NCBI GenBank assembly: GCA_030706285.1
Contig: JAUZOU010000021.1
Span: forward strand, 1-17,898
Direction of reading: 5' to 3'
From: Bacteroidota bacterium
GTDB lineage: Bacteria > Bacteroidota > Bacteroidia > Bacteroidales > UBA1402
Length of the DNA stretch: 17,898 bases
Part shown: positions 13,188-17,898 of the stretch, piece by piece
Position numbering within the stretch: position 1 is the first letter of the stretch
Layout of the letters: every line of letters starts with the position of its first letter
The notes under the pieces: model-generated
Databases searched by the model: none
Seen by the model: the letters and a program-made list of their open reading frames with translations, nothing else
What the model was told of the DNA's origin: nothing
Made by a program: the position numbers and the translations under genes

Positions 13188-13215
13188 AACCGGATTTCTT
13201 TATAGGAATCCGGTT
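13188..13215. terminator. Bidirectional terminator between sigma factor and topA
   Basis: AACCGGATT and AATCCGGTT form a perfect 9-bp stem, extendable by one wobble and one G-C pair. On the plus strand GTGTTTTTATG follows; on the minus strand ACGTTTTTAGTTTT follows. It serves both convergent genes. Confidence 0.8.
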
Positions 13216-13221
13216 GTGTTT

Positions 13222-15714
13222 TTATGCTTTTTTTTTCGAACTGGAAGTAGGCTTGGCCGTTTTTACGGCTGCTGCTTTCTTCGCCGGCGCTTTTTTTGCA
13301 GCGGTTGCCTTCTTGGTTGTTGAGGCCTTTTTGGAAGTGGCTGCTTTTTTTGCAGCTGCAGCCTTTGTCAAGGCTGTTTTTGATGTACCTGCTCCTTTTC
13401 TCGATGCTTTTTTCGATGGCTTTTCACCTTGCTCCTGAACCAGTTTCAGGCAAGCTTCAGGTGTGAGTGTATCCGGCGCTACTGCTTTCGGAATACGGTA
13501 GTTGTTGCCGTCTTTAGTGAAGTAGGGGCCATATCTGCCATTAAGAATCTGAATACCTTCAGCATCAAAGGTTTTGATAATTTTGTTCTTTTCAACTTGT
13601 CGTTTGTTTTCAATCAGCTCAATGCATGATTCAAGACTGATTTCCATTGGATCGAAGGTTTTCGGAATGGAAATGAATTTGCTGTCATGGCGGATATAGG
13701 GTCCGAAACGACCAATTCCGATCGTCACGGTTTTGTCTTCATATTCACCGGCGGTTCTTGGCAATTTGAACAAATCCAGCGCTTCATCGAGCGTGATGGT
13801 TTCAAGTCGTTGGCTCTTAAGCAATGAAGCAAATAACGGTTTTTCCTCGTCATCAGCCACACCGATCTGAACGACAGGCCCGAACCGGCCAATTCGGGCA
13901 GAAACAACGCGTCCGGTTTTCGGATCATTGCCAAGAATGCGCTCTCCGACTTTCTGCTTGGACCAGGCACTGGCTTGCTCTACTGAAGGATGAAATGTCT
14001 TGTAAAACTCGCTGATCACGTTTTCCCATTCCACGTCACCTTCCGCTATCTGGTCAAATTGTTTTTCAACCGAGGCAGTGAAATTAAAGTCCAAAATGTC
14101 AGGAAAGGAATCCAACAGAAAATCATTCACCACGATGCCGATGTCGGTTGGGAAGAGCTTGGCTTTTTCCGTCCCGATGGTTTCGGTCAGCGTTTGTTCG
14201 TCCAGTTGATTTTTCTCAAGTTTGATGCATGAATAGATCCTGGCTTGCCCTTCCCTGTCTTCTTTGACAACATATCCACGTTGCTGGATGGTCGATATGG
14301 TCGGTGCATAGGTCGATGGACGACCGATGCCAAGTTCTTCAAGTTTACGAACGAGGCTGGCTTCCGTGTATCTGGGTGGCCTTTGCGTGAACCGCTCAGT
14401 AGCAGAGGCAGACTCCAGTTTCAGTGTATCGTTCAGACTGATTGACGGGAGCATCTTGCTGTTTTCTTCTGCTTCGGGTTCGTCGTCGTTGGATTCCAGG
14501 TAAACTTTCAGAAATCCGTCAAATGTCAGGACTTCTCCGGTAGCTTCCAGTTTATCCTTTGTCCCTGACATACTGATGACTACAGACGTTTTTTCAAATT
14601 CTGCATCTGCCATCTGGGATGCGATAGTACGTTTCCAGATAAGTTCGTAAAGCCTTTTTTCCTGGGCTGTGCCGTCAATTTTAGGCACATTCATATAAGT
14701 AGGGCGAATCGCTTCATGCGCCTCTTGAGCGCCTTTCGTTTTTGTCTGATAGTGACGGATCTTGATGTAGTTGGTACCGGCGATCGATTCGATTTCGGCC
14801 TTAGAGGTGTTGATGGCCAGGCTGGATAAATTGACCGAGTCGGTTCTCATGTAAGTAATCTTTCCGGATTCATACAACCGCTGAGCAATCATCATGGTCT
14901 GGGAAACGGAAAATCCAAGCTTCCTTGATGCTTCCTGCTGAAGTGTTGAGGTCGTAAAAGGTGGGGCTGGTGTCTTTTTGCTTGGCTTTGTAACAATGTC
15001 CTCGATCTTGAATGTGGCATTCCTGCATGATTCAAGAAAAGCAAGCGCTTCTTCCTTGGTTGCAAGACGGTGTGTCAAATCCGCTTTTATGGTAGATTGG
15101 CCACCGTCTGTGTGGTTTAACAGGAACGATACAACAACCTTGTAACTGGCTTCTGCTTTGAACCGTTCAATTTCACGTTCCTTTTCCACAATGAGCCGGA
15201 CAGCAACAGACTGGACCCGTCCGGCAGAAAGTGATGGCTTGATTTTCCGCCATAAAACCGGTGATAATTCAAATCCGACAATTCTGTCAAGTACCCGCCT
15301 GGCTTGCTGAGCATTGACCAGGTTTGCATCAATGTCCCGGGGATGCTTTATGGCAGAAAGTATAGCCTCTTTCGTGATTTCATGAAAGACAATTCGTTTA
15401 GTCTGATTTTTTTCAAGCCCAAGAACATCGTACAAATGCCATGCAATGGCTTCTCCCTCACGGTCCTCATCAGACGCCAGCCAGACCATCCCGGCTTTTT
15501 GGGCATTGGCTTTCAGTTCATGGACCAACTTTGTTTTGTCGGGCGTGATTTCATATATCGGTTGAAAATTATGAGCGATATCGACGCCGAAGTCCTTTTT
15601 GCTCAAGTCCCGGATGTGACCGAAACTGGACATAACTTTATAATCCTTACCAAGAAATTTCTCTATGGTTTTGGCTTTTGCTGGAGATTCGACAATAACT
15701 AGATTGGGTTGCAT
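13222..15714 (-). CDS. topA: DNA topoisomerase I (type IA)
   Basis: Relaxes negative supercoils behind RNA polymerase. The product has 830 residues from ATG 15714, which puts the Toprim motif VIVESPAKAKTIEKFLG right at the N terminus; a start 19 codons upstream is unlikely. Toprim continues with ASDEDREGEAIAWH (metal ligands). The catalytic Tyr is Tyr-288 in KITYMRTDS, and the central domains include RRVLDRIVGFELSPVLW and RPPRYTEASLV. In place of cysteine zinc fingers the C-terminal third has three glycine-rich repeats: IGRFGPVVQIG, IGRFGPYIRHD and NGRYGPYFTKDGNNYRIPK. The last ~55 residues are a Lys/Ala/Ser/Thr-rich histone-H1-like tail that probably binds DNA or RNA. It has a likely own promoter and a terminator shared with the sigma gene. 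Confidence 0.97.
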   Translation of the reverse strand: MQPNLVIVESPAKAKTIEKFLGKDYKVMSSFGHIRDLSKKDFGVDIAHNFQPIYEITPDKTKLVHELKANAQKAGMVWLASDEDREGEAIAWHLYDVLGLEKNQTKRIVFHEITKEAILSAIKHPRDIDANLVNAQQARRVLDRIVGFELSPVLWRKIKPSLSAGRVQSVAVRLIVEKEREIERFKAEASYKVVVSFLLNHTDGGQSTIKADLTHRLATKEEALAFLESCRNATFKIEDIVTKPSKKTPAPPFTTSTLQQEASRKLGFSVSQTMMIAQRLYESGKITYMRTDSVNLSSLAINTSKAEIESIAGTNYIKIRHYQTKTKGAQEAHEAIRPTYMNVPKIDGTAQEKRLYELIWKRTIASQMADAEFEKTSVVISMSGTKDKLEATGEVLTFDGFLKVYLESNDDEPEAEENSKMLPSISLNDTLKLESASATERFTQRPPRYTEASLVRKLEELGIGRPSTYAPTISTIQQRGYVVKEDREGQARIYSCIKLEKNQLDEQTLTETIGTEKAKLFPTDIGIVVNDFLLDSFPDILDFNFTASVEKQFDQIAEGDVEWENVISEFYKTFHPSVEQASAWSKQKVGERILGNDPKTGRVVSARIGRFGPVVQIGVADDEEKPLFASLLKSQRLETITLDEALDLFKLPRTAGEYEDKTVTIGIGRFGPYIRHDSKFISIPKTFDPMEISLESCIELIENKRQVEKNKIIKTFDAEGIQILNGRYGPYFTKDGNNYRIPKAVAPDTLTPEACLKLVQEQGEKPSKKASRKGAGTSKTALTKAAAAKKAATSKKASTTKKATAAKKAPAKKAAAVKTAKPTSSSKKKA

Positions 15715-15753
15715 CGGTTGAATTTTACGTGCTTTTGCCAAGATTTGGCGCTG

Positions 15754-15761
15754 CAAAATTA
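15754..15761 (-). promoter_or_regulatory. -7 box of a likely topA promoter
   Basis: The minus strand reads TAATTTTG, matching TAnnTTTG, about 40 bases before the topA ATG. No clear TTTG stands at -33. It follows a hairpin and T-run, which suggests that topA can be transcribed independently of the upstream genes. Confidence 0.4.
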
Positions 15762-15771
15762 TAAAAAACAC

Positions 15772-15813
15772 GACATAAACTGCCTTTTTGAAAAATATTT
15801 ACGTCTTTATGTC
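15772..15813 (-). terminator. Possible terminator after the hexapeptide-repeat gene
   Basis: GACATAAA (15772-15779) and TTTATGTC (15806-15813) form a perfect 8-bp stem with a long 26-base loop. On the minus strand the stem is followed by GTGTTTTTT. It starts just past the stop codon of the gamma-carbonic-anhydrase-like gene. The long loop makes it weaker than a classic terminator. Confidence 0.45.
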
Positions 15814-15815
15814 AG

Positions 15816-16364
15816 TTATTCCGGGTCTAACAGAGAGCCTTTGGATGGCTTTTCCTGATACCAGCTGGCATACAACTGGTAATTGCCGGAAATTCGTTTG
15901 TTGATATTTTTTGTTTGTTCAGGATCCGCCATTTTGACAAATTTGGCAGGAACGCCCGCGTAGATGCTGTATGGTTTGACTTTTGTCCCGCTTAAGACAA
16001 CCGCTCCTGCGGCTACGATGGCGCCTTCGCCGATCACGGCATCGTCCAGTACGATAGCGCCCATCCCTATCAGGGCATAGTCTTCGATTTTTGCTCCGTG
16101 AATGGTCACATTGTGTCCTATTGAAACATGATCGCCGATTTCAATCGTGGATTTCTGATATAGAGTATGAAGCACGGAACCATCCTGAATGTTGACATTG
16201 TTGCCGATACGGATGGCGTTGACATCGCCGCGGATTACCGCATTAAACCAGATGCTGCATCCGTCTCCCATGATAACGTCTCCGATGATGGTTGCATTTT
16301 CGGCAAAAAAACAGTTCTTGCCGTATTGAGGATCGAATCCTCTGACTGATTTGAATAAAGCCAT
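15816..16364 (-). CDS. Gamma-carbonic-anhydrase-like hexapeptide-repeat protein (YrdA/PaaY type)
   Basis: A 182-residue left-handed beta-helix protein expected to form a metal-containing trimer. Hexapeptide turns run from residue ~20 to ~140 (for example ATIIGDVIMGDGCSIW, VSIGHNVTIHGAKIED, ALIGMGAIVLDDAVIGEGA, IVAAGAVV). The three predicted metal-binding histidines are His-66 (GSVLHT), His-84 and His-89 (SIGHNVTIHG), with the 5-residue spacing of the gamma class. AGVPAKFVK and a short helical tail close the protein. Members may be carbonic anhydrases, thioesterases or simply of unknown function; the substrate cannot be read from the sequence. It begins 31 bases after the aminopeptidase stop codon and is probably cotranscribed with it. 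Confidence 0.9.
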   Translation of the reverse strand: MALFKSVRGFDPQYGKNCFFAENATIIGDVIMGDGCSIWFNAVIRGDVNAIRIGNNVNIQDGSVLHTLYQKSTIEIGDHVSIGHNVTIHGAKIEDYALIGMGAIVLDDAVIGEGAIVAAGAVVLSGTKVKPYSIYAGVPAKFVKMADPEQTKNINKRISGNYQLYASWYQEKPSKGSLLDPE

Positions 16365-16395
16365 GATTTGGTTGTATATATAAAGGTGTTGTTTG

Positions 16396-17898
16396 TCAGA
16401 TCTTTGTTGTTTTGGCTTTTAACCAGGAACATTCTTCGTGCGTCAGGCGTGGAGACAGTTTCTCATAGATTTTCTGATGATAGGTGTTTATCCACTCTTT
16501 CTCTGCCTGAGTCAATAAGTCCTGGTTCATGCTATTCAGGTCCAGCGGTACCAATGTTAGTGTTTCGAAAGTAAAGAAACGCCCCGCTTCATACGTGCCT
16601 TTTTCAATCGCATGAATGGCATTTTCTATTCTGACACCGTAGGCTCCTGCCCTGTAGACGCCTGGTTCATTTGACATAACCATGCCTGGCTGGATAGTGA
16701 CAGGATTTTCGTTCATCCGGATGCTCTGAGGCCCTTCGTGGACATACAGACAATGCCCGATGCCGTGACCGGTACCATGAAGAAAATTCAAGCCTCTTTC
16801 CCAGATGAATTGTCTGGCCAGGATGTCAAGTTGCGAGCCTCTTGTTCCTTCCGGGAAAACAGCCTTGGTCAGGGCGATGACACCTTTTAGCAAACAGGTA
16901 TAATCATCTTTGTATTGAAGAGGCGGTGTTCCGTTCAGATAAATGGTACGGGTCACATCGGTTGACCCATTCAGGAAATGGGCTCCAAGGTCCATCAGTA
17001 AGACGCCTTCGCCACAGACTGTTTTGCAGTTGTCACGTTCGGCTTCATAATGAACGATGGCACCGTGTTCTCTGAAACTGACGATCGGAGCGAAGCTTTC
17101 GCTTAGATATTGGCCTTGCTCTTTTCGTAGAGCCGCGGCTTTCTCACCGATGGTCCATTCGTCAGGGAAAGGTTCTTTGGTCAATTTAGCCGGGTTGGTC
17201 ACTTCTTCAATCCACTTGAATAACTTGACCAATGCCACGCCATCCTTGATCATCGCTTCCCGGAACCCGGCCAATTCGGTTGGATTCTTGACCGCTTTCA
17301 TATCGGCAACAGGCATCCTTTTTTCAATGATCGAACAGGAAGAATCCAAACGTTGATAGGTTCCGAAATTGTTCCTGTCTTTGTCAAACAGGATTCTGAC
17401 ATGCTCCAGCTGCTCGATGAATGCTCCAAAATCGCCATATCCTGCCAATTCAACACCGCTTTCAACGAGGTGCTCCCTGACTTCCGGGGTGATTTTTTCC
17501 GAGGCTATAAAAAGGATGCAGCGGTGTTGACTCACAAAAACATAAGCCATGGCAACCGGATTGAAGTCTACATCCGAACCCCTGATATTCATTAACCAGG
17601 CAATGTCATCCAGCGAAGCCACGGTCAGACAGTTTGCTTCTTCAGACGTCAAAACGGTACGAAGTCTTTCCAGTTTGCTTTTAACGGATTCTCCACTGAA
17701 CGATGCCTGAAAGACCATGAGCTTTCCTTGAGGGAATGCCGGGCGATCCGGCCAAACAGCCTCATACGGTTTGAAATTAATCGCCAATTGAATCCCTTTT
17801 TTTGAAAAATAAGCGGTCAATCTCAATGCCTCACTGGTTGAGAATAAGGCTCCGTCAATTCCAACGGCCGTATAGCCCATGGCAGCGATCCATTCTTC
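16396..17898 (-). CDS. Xaa-Pro aminopeptidase (M24B), 5'-partial
   Basis: Removes N-terminal residues next to proline. The frame stays open through the window edge (EEWIAA precedes the first in-window ATG at 17880), so the true start lies outside. About 500 residues are present, covering the C-terminal part of domain I, domain II and the pita-bread catalytic domain, as in the large cytosolic aminopeptidase P form. Metal ligands are visible: Asp in LLMDLGAHF, Asp in GSTDVTRTIYLNG, His in GTGHGIGHCLYVHEGP, Glu in MSNEPGVY and Glu in GVRIENAI. The C-terminal extension (LVPLDLNSMNQDLL, then WINTYHQKIYEKLSP) matches the AMP_N-containing XPNPEP-like branch. No signal peptide can be assessed. It is followed closely by the gamma-carbonic-anhydrase-like gene. 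Confidence 0.95.
   Translation of the reverse strand, partial: EEWIAAMGYTAVGIDGALFSTSEALRLTAYFSKKGIQLAINFKPYEAVWPDRPAFPQGKLMVFQASFSGESVKSKLERLRTVLTSEEANCLTVASLDDIAWLMNIRGSDVDFNPVAMAYVFVSQHRCILFIASEKITPEVREHLVESGVELAGYGDFGAFIEQLEHVRILFDKDRNNFGTYQRLDSSCSIIEKRMPVADMKAVKNPTELAGFREAMIKDGVALVKLFKWIEEVTNPAKLTKEPFPDEWTIGEKAAALRKEQGQYLSESFAPIVSFREHGAIVHYEAERDNCKTVCGEGVLLMDLGAHFLNGSTDVTRTIYLNGTPPLQYKDDYTCLLKGVIALTKAVFPEGTRGSQLDILARQFIWERGLNFLHGTGHGIGHCLYVHEGPQSIRMNENPVTIQPGMVMSNEPGVYRAGAYGVRIENAIHAIEKGTYEAGRFFTFETLTLVPLDLNSMNQDLLTQAEKEWINTYHQKIYEKLSPRLTHEECSWLKAKTTKI

Noticed and set aside
13214..13438. Hydrophobic Phe/Ala-rich ORF opposite the end of topA
   Set aside because: It is the antisense reading of the Lys/Ala-rich topA tail; the low-complexity codons create a false membrane-like protein.
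1..17898. CRISPR arrays, rRNA genes, toxin-antitoxin pairs or restriction systems
   Set aside because: No regularly spaced repeats, rRNA sequence or recognisable genes of these systems were seen in either strand.

Overview
The window looks like the chromosome of a Bacteroidales bacterium. The evidence is promoters of the Bacteroidota type (TTTG, about 19-20 bases, TAnnTTTG) in front of both tRNA genes, little sign of Shine-Dalgarno sites, a topoisomerase I with a Lys/Ala-rich tail, a regulator resembling a cut-down hybrid two-component system, and the gene content overall. Host DNA appears moderate in GC. The stretch from about 2.93 to 8.41 kb is visibly more AT-rich and foreign.

Left host part (1-2931): the 3' portion of a GH36-type alpha-galactosidase (5' end outside the window), a secreted glycerophosphodiester phosphodiesterase, then divergent tRNA-Pro(CGG) on the minus strand and tRNA-Phe(GAA) on the plus strand.

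Integrated element (2933-8409, 5,477 bp): it sits in the 3' end of tRNA-Phe. An exact 18-bp direct repeat of the tRNA terminus marks both ends (2915-2932 and 8392-8409). It encodes a tyrosine integrase beside the right end, a short protein with an excisionase-like HTH whose ATG begins one base after the integrase stop, a serine recombinase, a divergent protein resembling gpII/Rep_trans rolling-circle initiators (weakly supported), a three-helix membrane protein, and a decayed zinc-ribbon (Com-like) gene. It also has two 25-bp imperfect direct repeats close to its ends (probable integrase arm sites), inverted core-type motifs that come together in the circular form, a GC-rich stem-loop in a non-coding stretch, TGAATAC repeats between the divergent recombinase and Rep promoters, and a terminator directly behind the tRNA that replaces the host terminator now 5.5 kb away. 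I see no relaxase, conjugation, Zot or capsid gene. This compact integrase/serine recombinase/Rep element is the best candidate for an under-described system here.

Right host part (8410-17898): a likely minus-strand group of ATP-grasp enzyme, 59-residue winged-helix protein and ModF-like tandem ABC ATPase (the last two one base apart); a membrane-anchored AraC-type regulator that appears to be a reduced hybrid two-component protein; a divergent ECF sigma factor; then topA, a gamma-carbonic-anhydrase-like hexapeptide protein and a Xaa-Pro aminopeptidase cut by the window edge, all on the minus strand.
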